15,035 bases of DNA, taken from positions 1-15,035 of the forward strand of contig CAZWRA010000029.1 of the NCBI GenBank assembly GCA_964635995.1, written 5' to 3'. Every line of letters starts with the position of its first letter. Position 1 is the stretch's first letter. The stretch is from JAGQLF01 sp964635995. GTDB lineage: Bacteria; Patescibacteriota; Dojkabacteria; J137. The position numbers were made by a program, and so were the translations under genes. Below the pieces are notes generated by a model that ran no database searches, had not been told where the DNA came from, and saw only the letters and a list, made by a program, of their open reading frames with translations. Below, in pieces: positions 1 to 5,194 of this stretch.

Positions 1-130
1 TTTTTGATAAAATTCATTTGTCCTTATCTGGTAATTATCTACCTTTAGAGGTCAAAAAGCAGCTCGAGGATGGGGTGGAGTAGATGTAGGACAGCAATAC
101 CCAGCGTATGTTGAGTTTACTAAAAAATAA
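1..130 (+). pseudogene. 3' tail of an unidentified gene, possibly frameshifted
   Basis: Two overlapping plus frames both look like protein ends. The frame starting at base 3 reads through to a TAG at 81-83 and contains LSLSGNYLPLEVKKQLEDG. The next frame, open from base 35, ends at TAA 128-130 with GWGGVDVGQQYPAYVEFTKK, just before the following ATG at 133. Joined near bases 66-75, next to a GGGG run, they would make one continuous C-terminus, which suggests a one-base frameshift or sequencing error. The gene begins outside the window. The joined tail faintly recalls the end of SRPBCC/AHSA1-type proteins, but I cannot identify it. Confidence 0.3.
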
Positions 131-132
131 TT

Positions 133-690
133 ATGGCATTAGATAGAATTTCAGATTTAGAAGCAGAACAGTCAACTACCTTTAGAGTTGTTGAAAGCTC
201 TGAGTTTGAAAGTGCTTTTAATATTATCGATGCTTGTTCCGATGATTTAGTTAATAAAGGATTTGATCATTGGAAGAGTTGGTATACAACTGAGAGAGTA
301 GCTAAAATTATTGAAGAACGGTACTTGTACGGATATTATTTAGGGGACAAACTAGTTGGAGTTGTAAAACTTAAAGCAGGCTGCCCTTATGGGGAAGAAG
401 AATTTTCTCAAATGGCTATAGATGAAAATGACTTAAAAGCATTAAATCCAATATATTTAGGAACTTTAGGCGTTCATCCAGATTTTCAAGGGAAAGGTAT
501 GGCCTCTAAAATATTGAAATTCGCACAAGATGCCTCAACCTTAATGGGATTTTCAACAATCGTTATTGATGCACGAATGGAGATACCAGGGCTCATCGAT
601 TTTTACTTAAAAAGAGGATTTATAGAACTTGGTAGATTTAGTGAGGGAGAAAATCAGACTTACTTAATAATGAAAAAACCAATTAAGTAG
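133..690 (+). CDS. GNAT-family N-acetyltransferase
   Basis: A 185-residue single-domain GNAT enzyme, expected to move an acetyl group from acetyl-CoA to an amine; the substrate cannot be told. The acetyl-CoA motif is clear around residues 110-130: LGTLGVHPDFQGKGMASKIL fits the family Q/R-x-x-G-x-G/A loop after a beta-bulge strand. The later IDFYLKRGFIELGRF segment is the usual last helix and strand. The first 35 residues are less typical. No Shine-Dalgarno site is visible before the ATG, which lies two bases after the TAA ending the preceding frame, so the two could be co-transcribed. The 3' end overlaps the convergent uvrB fragment by 8 nt. Confidence 0.85.
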   Translation: MALDRISDLEAEQSTTFRVVESSEFESAFNIIDACSDDLVNKGFDHWKSWYTTERVAKIIEERYLYGYYLGDKLVGVVKLKAGCPYGEEEFSQMAIDENDLKALNPIYLGTLGVHPDFQGKGMASKILKFAQDASTLMGFSTIVIDARMEIPGLIDFYLKRGFIELGRFSEGENQTYLIMKKPIK

Positions 691-1603
691 ATTTTAGTTC
701 ATTAAGAATATCTCTTACTTCAGCTGCTTTTTCAAATTCCATCATATCTGCATAAACCTGCATTCTAAATGTAAGTTTTTTAAGAAACTTCTTTTTATCT
801 TGAAGAGTAAGTATTTTAAATGCATCAGCCTGTTTTCTAATATCAGATATATCCTTAGCTTCACTAGATTCTTCCTCTTCCATTTGTAATCGCTCAAGCT
901 GAGATTTAATTTTCTTTTTAATACTTTTTGGTGTAATTCCATTTTCTTTATTGAACTGATCTTGGATTGCTCTTCTTCTCTTAGTTTCATTTATTGCACT
1001 TTTCATTGATTCAGTAACTACATCGCAATACATAATGACACGTCCATTTTCATGTCTAGCAGCTCGCCCAATTGTTTGGATAAGACTTGTATTTGATCTT
1101 AAAAAACCTTCTTTATCAGCGTCAATAATAGCTACTAATGAAACCTCTGGTAAATCTAGTCCTTCTCTTAATAAATTAATTCCAACAACAACATCATAAA
1201 TACCTTTTCTAAGATCACGTAAAATCTCAACTCTCTCAACAGTATCGATATCTGAGTGCAAATATTTTGCATTAATCTTTTTCTCAATTAAATAGTCAGA
1301 AAGTTCTTCAGCCATTCTTTTAGTTAGTGTAGTAATTAAAACTCTCTCTCCTTTACCTATGTTTAATTTTATTTCTTTCATTAAGTTAGGAATCTGTGAC
1401 TCTTCCCAAGTTTCTGCACTTGCTATAGGCATTTCTGTATAACCAAGATTAATTACCTGTTCTTTAAGTTTATGGAAAGTTTCAGGTAAGGATGGCCTTA
1501 CCTCAACTATTGGATCTAATAAACCTGTAGGCCTAATGATCTGATAAACTATACCTTCATAATCTTTTGGGAGTTCTGTATTCATCAGCAATAATTTTAA
1601 CAT
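683..1603 (-). CDS. uvrB: UvrB C-terminal half (truncated excinuclease subunit B)
   Basis: 306 residues against about 660-700 for full UvrB. What remains matches the second helicase domain and C-terminus: QIIRPTGLLDPIVEVRP (21-37), VLITTLTKRMAEEL (88-101), YLHSDIDTVER (114-124), GINLLREGLDLPEVSLVAI (141-159), motif VI LIQTIGRAARH (174-184), and a UVR motif at about 271-305. Missing are Walker A, the damage-probing beta-hairpin and domain 2, so this product alone should not hydrolyse ATP or load on damage. An in-frame TAA lies five codons upstream of the ATG and ssb runs the other way beyond it. Between EVRP and NLMKEI there is an extra stretch of about 30 residues compared with common UvrBs. 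M7 is an alternative start. It is a decayed copy, half of a split gene, or an assembly junction; family assignment is sure, function is not. Confidence 0.85.
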   Translation of the reverse strand: MLKLLLMNTELPKDYEGIVYQIIRPTGLLDPIVEVRPSLPETFHKLKEQVINLGYTEMPIASAETWEESQIPNLMKEIKLNIGKGERVLITTLTKRMAEELSDYLIEKKINAKYLHSDIDTVERVEILRDLRKGIYDVVVGINLLREGLDLPEVSLVAIIDADKEGFLRSNTSLIQTIGRAARHENGRVIMYCDVVTESMKSAINETKRRRAIQDQFNKENGITPKSIKKKIKSQLERLQMEEEESSEAKDISDIRKQADAFKILTLQDKKKFLKKLTFRMQVYADMMEFEKAAEVRDILNELKST

Positions 1604-1678
1604 GTTTACTAGTTGTTAATTGCTAATTGTCTATTGATTTAGTATCATCAAAATATATTTACTTATTAGTTTACAGTC

Positions 1679-2101
1679 ATGTTCGGAGACATAAACCGAT
1701 CTACACTGATGGGAAACGTAACGCGTGACCCTGATCTAAGATTCACCACATCTGGAGCAGCTGTACTGGGTTTCAGTATTGCAACAAACAGGCGATATAA
1801 ATCTGGAGAAGAATGGAAGGACGATGTTGCCTACCATAATATTGTTGTATGGCGAAATGCAGAAAGCCTTGCCAAAAGATTAAAAAAAGGTACTAGAATT
1901 TATGTTGAAGGTAGACTTCAAACACGAAGCTGGGATGATGACAGTGGAAAGAAAAATTATAAAACTGAAGTTTTTGCAGATAGTGTAATTTTAATTGATA
2001 GATTTGAAGGTCAGAAATCAGATGATAGTTCATCAGCCTCAGGCTACGATTCTTCTAATGAAGATGAGTCATTAATTGAACCAGATGACCTACCGTTCTA
2101 A
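1679..2101 (+). CDS. ssb: Single-stranded DNA-binding protein
   Basis: 140 residues with an N-terminal OB fold (about 1-108): MFGDINRSTLMGNVTRDPDL, ATNRRYKSGEEWKDDVAYHN, then VVWRNAESLAKRLKKGTRIYVEGRLQTRSW, all typical of bacterial SSB. A short serine/aspartate-rich linker (about 112-134) leads to the acidic tip DDLPF, a variant of the DDDIPF peptide that binds repair and replication partners. SSB coats ssDNA during replication, recombination and repair, usually as a tetramer. No Shine-Dalgarno site precedes the ATG; a weak TATTAG box at 1664-1669 would give an almost leaderless mRNA. The gene is followed within 20 nt by a strong hairpin terminator, so it is probably transcribed alone. Confidence 0.95.
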   Translation: MFGDINRSTLMGNVTRDPDLRFTTSGAAVLGFSIATNRRYKSGEEWKDDVAYHNIVVWRNAESLAKRLKKGTRIYVEGRLQTRSWDDDSGKKNYKTEVFADSVILIDRFEGQKSDDSSSASGYDSSNEDESLIEPDDLPF

Positions 2102-2118
2102 CAAGAATAAAAATACTG

Positions 2119-2150
2119 AACTGGAACGAGATAACACTCGTTCCAGTTTT
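2119..2150 (+). terminator. Intrinsic terminator of ssb
   Basis: A perfect 12-bp stem, AACTGGAACGAG (2119-2130) with CTCGTTCCAGTT (2137-2148), closes a 6-nt loop and is followed by a T-rich stretch. It begins 17 nt after the ssb stop. It lies inside a longer open frame starting at 2076, which argues that the next gene begins after it, at 2166. Confidence 0.8.
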
Positions 2151-2165
2151 AGTTGGATTGAGAAA

Positions 2166-3161
2166 ATGTTCTTCGTAAAGCTAGTTATTTGGATAGCTGC
2201 ATTACTATCTTTCTATCTTTTATCTAATAGATATTGGTTGTGGAATTTTTTCTCTTTTATTCCTCCAATTCTGTTTTATTTGGTTTCATTAATTTTTGTA
2301 ATATCAGTAATAATCTATATTCTTCTTAAAAATCAGAGGAGAAGAGAGTATTTTTTTGTTTTCTTACTTACTTTAATAAGTCTAGTACTTTCAATTCCTC
2401 TTTCAGATATTTCATTGAAATTTAATAACAACAATGAAACCGGTGAATTCAGCATATTTAATTTCAATACTGAGTTTTGGGAGGATAAAGATGATATTGA
2501 AGGCTTTATATCTTTCTTAAAATCTCAAGATGCAGATATTTATCATCTACAAGAATTTATTGCTGAAAGATCAATCAATGGATTAAATGAAGAAACTATA
2601 GAAGAAACCTTTAATATGCTAAAAGCAGAATTCCCAGATTATGAAATTGTTCAATCTAGCGAATTTATAACAATGACTAGATTTCCGATTTTTGAGTACT
2701 ATGAGTTTGCTGATGAGAAATTTTTAAGAAATGATATTTGGGTAGGAAATACAATTGTTAGTTTTTATAACGTTCATATTCCTGTGCATATTGATACAAA
2801 ACTTAGAGATAACATTGGTATGTTCTTTTCAGATATGAAAGATAGATTTTATTGGCGAGAAGAGGTTTTTGAATATTTAAAACAGAATATTAATGACAAC
2901 TCAAGACCAGTTATTGTCTCAGGAGATTTTAATACAACAAGTTCTATGAGATCAATGAATGAACTTTTTAAATTTACTAATGATGCAAAAGTTGAAGCTG
3001 GAACTCCATTAAGTGCAAGTTGGAAACTTTTTGGATTAAGACTCTGGAGAATTGATTATGTTTTAGGTAACGACGTTATAGATTTTAAAACATACAAAGT
3101 AGTTGATTCAAAATCTTACTCAGATCATTTAGCTCAGAGAGTTACCTTTAAGTTAAAATGA
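2166..3161 (+). CDS. Membrane-anchored EEP-fold phosphoesterase (nuclease or VanJ-like phosphatase)
   Basis: 331 residues from the chosen ATG. Three hydrophobic helices fill the N-terminus (about 1-20, 30-55, 62-80); positive charges (KNQRRR) between helices 2 and 3 predict a cytoplasmic N-terminus and an external catalytic domain. That domain (about 93-331) carries endonuclease/exonuclease/phosphatase motifs in order: FNFNTEFW, HLQE (metal-binding Glu), NVHIP (His), VSGDFNT (Asp/Asn), RIDYVL and SDH near the end. The layout resembles VanJ/TeiA-type membrane phosphatases acting on undecaprenyl-pyrophosphate, but an external nuclease fits too; sequence alone cannot decide. The frame opens earlier, at 2076, overlapping ssb, but that would place the ssb terminator inside the gene. 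The 3' end overlaps the convergent methyltransferase by 9 nt. Confidence 0.8.
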   Translation: MFFVKLVIWIAALLSFYLLSNRYWLWNFFSFIPPILFYLVSLIFVISVIIYILLKNQRRREYFFVFLLTLISLVLSIPLSDISLKFNNNNETGEFSIFNFNTEFWEDKDDIEGFISFLKSQDADIYHLQEFIAERSINGLNEETIEETFNMLKAEFPDYEIVQSSEFITMTRFPIFEYYEFADEKFLRNDIWVGNTIVSFYNVHIPVHIDTKLRDNIGMFFSDMKDRFYWREEVFEYLKQNINDNSRPVIVSGDFNTTSSMRSMNELFKFTNDAKVEAGTPLSASWKLFGLRLWRIDYVLGNDVIDFKTYKVVDSKSYSDHLAQRVTFKLK

Positions 3162-3665
3162 GTAAAGAACAATTCCAGCAGTTGTTGCCACATTTAAACT
3201 AGCTCCCTTTCCATACATAGGAAGATAAACTGAAGCATGACATGCTCTTAAAGTTTCATTTTTTACACCATATACTTCACTTCCAAATACAAAACATACT
3301 TTCTGTTTATCACTAATAAGGTATGAAAGTCTTGAAATCTCTTCTGCTTCATTTGTAAGTTCAACAGCAACTAAATAAAAACCTTCTTTTTTAACTGAAG
3401 CAATTGCTTTTTTGGGATCCTCAAAGTATTCCCTTCTAACAACTTTTTCTTTGTTTCGTGAAGCTTTTGAAAGATCTTTTCCAAAAGGAGGTGTCTTAGA
3501 TATACCTGATAGAATTACTTTCTTTACACCTGCTGCATCAGCAGTTCTAAATATTCCAGCTACATTCCTTGCGTACTGAGTGTTTTCAAGGATAATATAA
3601 ATTTCTCTGTCTCTTCTAGCCCCTTTAAAGAATTTCTTTATTTGTTTCTTGTTTAATTGTTCCAT
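3153..3665 (-). CDS. SpoU/TrmH-family RNA 2'-O-methyltransferase
   Basis: 170 residues, close to the minimal SPOUT methyltransferase size. The trefoil-knot motifs are all visible: NVAGIFRTADAAGVKKVILSG (motif 1, about 34-54, with the Asn and Arg), VCFVFGSEVYGV (motif 2, GSE) and VYLPMYGKGASLNVATTAGI (motif 3, the knot that binds S-adenosylmethionine). It should methylate a ribose 2'-OH in tRNA or rRNA; the target base is not determinable. It lacks the N-terminal substrate-binding domain of RlmB-type enzymes, so it is more like TrmL/TrmH-like small members, without being assignable. A TAAAAT box lies 6 nt before the ATG, so the mRNA is probably leaderless. Confidence 0.88.
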   Translation of the reverse strand: MEQLNKKQIKKFFKGARRDREIYIILENTQYARNVAGIFRTADAAGVKKVILSGISKTPPFGKDLSKASRNKEKVVRREYFEDPKKAIASVKKEGFYLVAVELTNEAEEISRLSYLISDKQKVCFVFGSEVYGVKNETLRACHASVYLPMYGKGASLNVATTAGIVLYSF

Positions 3666-3671
3666 CCATGA

Positions 3672-3677
3672 ATTTTA
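3672..3677 (-). promoter_or_regulatory. -10 box of the SpoU methyltransferase gene
   Basis: TAAAAT (five of six consensus bases) read on the minus strand, ending 6 nt before the ATG at 3665. This spacing puts the predicted transcript start on or next to the start codon. Confidence 0.5.
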
Positions 3678-3762
3678 CTATATATAGCCTATTATTGATA
3701 CCTTTGATGTAGTGTTTTCATTAATTATAAGACTTACTACTAGCTCAAATCACGAATTCTTG

Positions 3763-3768
3763 TATAAT
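3763..3768 (+). promoter_or_regulatory. -10 box TATAAT of the 3775 gene
   Basis: A perfect TATAAT, within the octamer TGTATAAT that recurs at 4827 and 9761, ends 6 nt before ATG 3775. No good -35 hexamer is seen. It lies inside the longer open frame that starts at 3712 and argues against that start. Confidence 0.6.
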
Positions 3769-3774
3769 AGGTTT

Positions 3775-4428
3775 ATGAGATCAATGTTTAAAACAACGAC
3801 TTCCCTTATTCTCTTGTTAATATTCGTTGTTACATGCTCACTTTCAATAATTCTATTTTTTGCAGCTGGATGGCTTTATACCTATAAAGTTTTTACTCAG
3901 GAAACACCTGTTGCAGAGGTTACAGTATCACCATTGATGGAAGATGAAAATGGGACTTACTTTGAAGTTACAATTAAAGAAATAAAAGGTGTATCTCCAC
4001 TCACTGCTATGTTTAGTCCTGAAGGAGTTAATTCAGAAATTCTTGAAGAAGCAGAGACTTTTAAATTATACGGAGATCAAATTGATATTGGCGGACCTAC
4101 AATTAAATTTAAAGATTTCCTTTATCTTTTTAACTTTGAAACTGTTTATAAAATAGCATTTGTTAGAGCAGAGTATTCTGAAATGGAAGAAGAGGGTAAA
4201 AGAACTGGCTCTATGACAAGAAGAATTGATTTAAATGGAGGATATTCAACATGGAGATCAGTACAGGAAGATATTCAAAATAATACTTTTAGAGGAAATA
4301 TTTTAGAATTATTTATTGATGAATTGCCTCAGATTAATTCAAGAGGTGTATTCGTTACAGATAAAGAACAAAACCTTATTCTATACGTTACAGAAGAAGG
4401 CTTTCTCTTAGGAAATAAAGAAAATTAA
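3775..4428 (+). CDS. Small single-anchor membrane protein of unknown function
   Basis: 217 residues from the chosen start. A long hydrophobic segment at about 8-36 (SLILLLIFVVT through FFAAGWLYTY) anchors the protein or acts as an uncleaved signal; the rest is a soluble domain of about 175 residues, probably external, with many acidic residues and alternating strand-like stretches (VAEVTVSPL, YFEVTIKEI, RGVFVTDKEQNLILYVTEEG). No motif is recognised and no lipobox is convincing. An in-frame ATG exists at 3712, but a perfect TATAAT sits between it and 3775, exactly 6 nt before the second ATG, so the shorter form is preferred. It is divergent from the SpoU gene and followed by a long non-coding stretch. 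Confidence 0.7.
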   Translation: MRSMFKTTTSLILLLIFVVTCSLSIILFFAAGWLYTYKVFTQETPVAEVTVSPLMEDENGTYFEVTIKEIKGVSPLTAMFSPEGVNSEILEEAETFKLYGDQIDIGGPTIKFKDFLYLFNFETVYKIAFVRAEYSEMEEEGKRTGSMTRRIDLNGGYSTWRSVQEDIQNNTFRGNILELFIDELPQINSRGVFVTDKEQNLILYVTEEGFLLGNKEN

Positions 4429-4470
4429 TTTATATTTAAATTATTCTTAAACTAGCAATATAACCTAACG

Positions 4471-4737
4471 CTGTCTTTTGAGGTTTGGGGGATTCTACGT
4501 CAAGCGTGCCCTAAGGCTAGACACGAGAATCCCCTGGGACTTTTTGCATACTTTCCTGCCTGCGCAGACAGGTTGGTCACAAAAAGTATGGATAGAAAAA
4601 TTATAATTTTTTCTTCTATTTACTTTTTTATAACTAAAAAAGTAACAAAAAAGTTTTGGGTAAATTAAGTCCATCCCTTATTTAAACTTAGAAAAGTCGT
4701 AACCAGGACGTAATTCACCCCAAACCCCGACAGACAG
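4471..4737. repeat. 267-nt structured element with terminal inverted repeats (MITE-like or ncRNA)
   Basis: The ends CTGTCTTTTGAGGTTTGGGG (4471-4490) and CCCCAAACCCCGACAGACAG (4718-4737) are inverted repeats matching at 17 of 20 positions. Inside are further stems: GGGGATTCT 4488-4496 with AGAATCCCC 4526-4534 (enclosing CGTG/CACG); GGACTT 4537-4542 with AAGTCC 4667-4672; CATACTTT 4547-4554 with AAAGTATG 4583-4590, holding a near-palindrome at 4555-4572; and a perfect 10-bp stem 4620-4629 with 4636-4645. The G-rich and C-rich arms stand out from the AT-rich surroundings. No protein gene fits here and no clear target-site duplication is visible. It could be a non-autonomous mobile element or a structured RNA. 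The rest of 4429-4852 shows only the tRNA promoter. Confidence 0.6.
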
Positions 4738-4828
4738 TATTTCTTTAGAGAGTTAGTAAAGATATAAATTTACAATATTGTTTACATAGATTTTTACTAT
4801 AGATAAAGAAAATCCTTGGATTTTAATG

Positions 4829-4834
4829 TATAAT
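4829..4834 (+). promoter_or_regulatory. -10 box of tRNA-Cys
   Basis: TATAAT inside TGTATAAT, ending 18 nt before the mature tRNA 5' end, which leaves about 12 nt of 5' leader for RNase P to remove. No clear -35 hexamer is seen 16-18 nt upstream. Confidence 0.55.
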
Positions 4835-4852
4835 TTCCAATGTTCAAGGGAT

Positions 4853-4923
4853 GGTGTCATAGCCAAGTGGTAAGGCATGAGTCTGCAAAACTCTGATCCC
4901 GGGTTCGAATCCCGGTGACACCT
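4853..4923 (+). tRNA. tRNA-Cys (anticodon GCA)
   Basis: Complete cloverleaf: acceptor GGTGTCA (4853-4859) with TGACACC (4916-4922), a GCC/GGC D stem, anticodon loop CTGCAAA with GCA at 4885-4887, T arm CCGGG-TTCGAAT-CCCGG, and discriminator T at 4923, the cysteine identity base. The anticodon stem has a T-T mismatch at its outer pair. The 3' CCA is not encoded; TTCA follows. Its 3' end recurs, slightly changed, 199 nt downstream. Confidence 0.95.
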
Positions 4924-4928
4924 TCATT
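4908..4928 (+). repeat. Direct repeat copy 1 (tRNA-Cys 3' end)
   Basis: A 21-nt stretch starting AATCCCGGTGACACC covers the end of the T arm, the 3' acceptor strand and five bases beyond. It matches 5107-5127 at 19 of 21 positions. Duplicated tRNA 3' ends are the usual mark of integration at a tRNA gene. Confidence 0.65.
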
Positions 4929-5106
4929 AGGGATGAATTGCTTTTGCGATTTATCCCTAATGGGAAGTATATAGGATGAGAACCGACGGTTCGACTCTGA
5001 TTTTCTGTGCGATCCCTATCTGTAGGGAGAGCACATAGAAAATCGAGATCCTTTTCAAATGAGATCTCCTGAGTATACGAAGGCAATGATCGAATTTGAA
5101 TAAGGA
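4924..5106 (+). ncRNA. Folded segment after tRNA-Cys: candidate structured RNA or tiny integrated element
   Basis: Hairpin 1 pairs ATTAGGGAT (4926-4934) with ATCCCTAAT (4953-4961) and continues through GAATTGC/GCGATTT with two G-U pairs around a TTTT loop, 16 pairs in all. Hairpin 2 pairs GATTTTCT, GTGC and TCCCT (4999-5017) with AGGGA, GCAC and AGAAAATC (5024-5044), 17 pairs, interrupted by facing GA/GA dinucleotides and a two-base bulge, an arrangement typical of real RNA folds. GAGATC (5045-5050) can pair with GATCTC (5063-5068) and TTCAAAT (5054-5060) with ATTTGAA (5094-5100). No convincing protein is encoded on either strand. It is bounded by the tRNA and the tRNA-end repeat, so it may be co-transcribed with tRNA-Cys or be a minimal integrated element. 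The RNA family is not recognised. Confidence 0.45.
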
Positions 5107-5127
5107 AATCCCGGTTACACCTCCATT
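5107..5127 (+). repeat. Direct repeat copy 2 (imperfect copy of the tRNA-Cys 3' end)
   Basis: AATCCCGGTTACACCTCCA plus two bases, differing from 4908-4928 at two positions. Unlike the intact tRNA, this copy has CCA right after the discriminator position. No matching 5' acceptor strand is present nearby, so it is not a second complete tRNA. Confidence 0.65.
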
Positions 5128-5145
5128 GAAATTAACATTGAATAG

Positions 5146-5168
5146 AAAAAAACCCCGCTAATGCGGGG
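5146..5168 (-). terminator. Intrinsic terminator of the 5195-6877 gene
   Basis: On the minus strand a 6-bp GC stem (CCCCGC 5153-5158 with GCGGGG 5163-5168, loop of four) is followed by seven T (5146-5152), 26 nt after the stop codon. The plus strand downstream is only mildly T-rich, so it may also stop tRNA-Cys transcription weakly. Confidence 0.9.
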
Positions 5169-5194
5169 CTCTTAAATTCTTAACAATGCTTTAA

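Noticed and set aside
742..990. 82-codon minus-strand frame inside uvrB
   Set aside because: Lies in another frame of a gene with clear family identity; a shadow frame.
4692..4707. AAGTCGTAAC match resembling the 3' part of 16S rRNA
   Set aside because: Only about ten bases match and the surrounding sequence does not continue as rRNA; probably chance.
4471..4737. RNase P RNA, tmRNA or SRP RNA
   Set aside because: The conserved cores of these RNAs (for example GAGGAAAGTC, a tRNA-like TTCGA end, or GGAAGCAG loops) are not found here.
4844..5086. 80-codon minus-strand open frame over tRNA-Cys
   Set aside because: It is antisense to an intact tRNA and reads the tRNA's complement as SPGFEPGIRVLQTHALPLGYD, a familiar spurious translation; the rest reads the hairpins.
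5101..5127. Second complete tRNA ending in CCA
   Set aside because: Only the 3' acceptor strand is copied; no matching 5' acceptor strand, D arm or anticodon arm precedes it.
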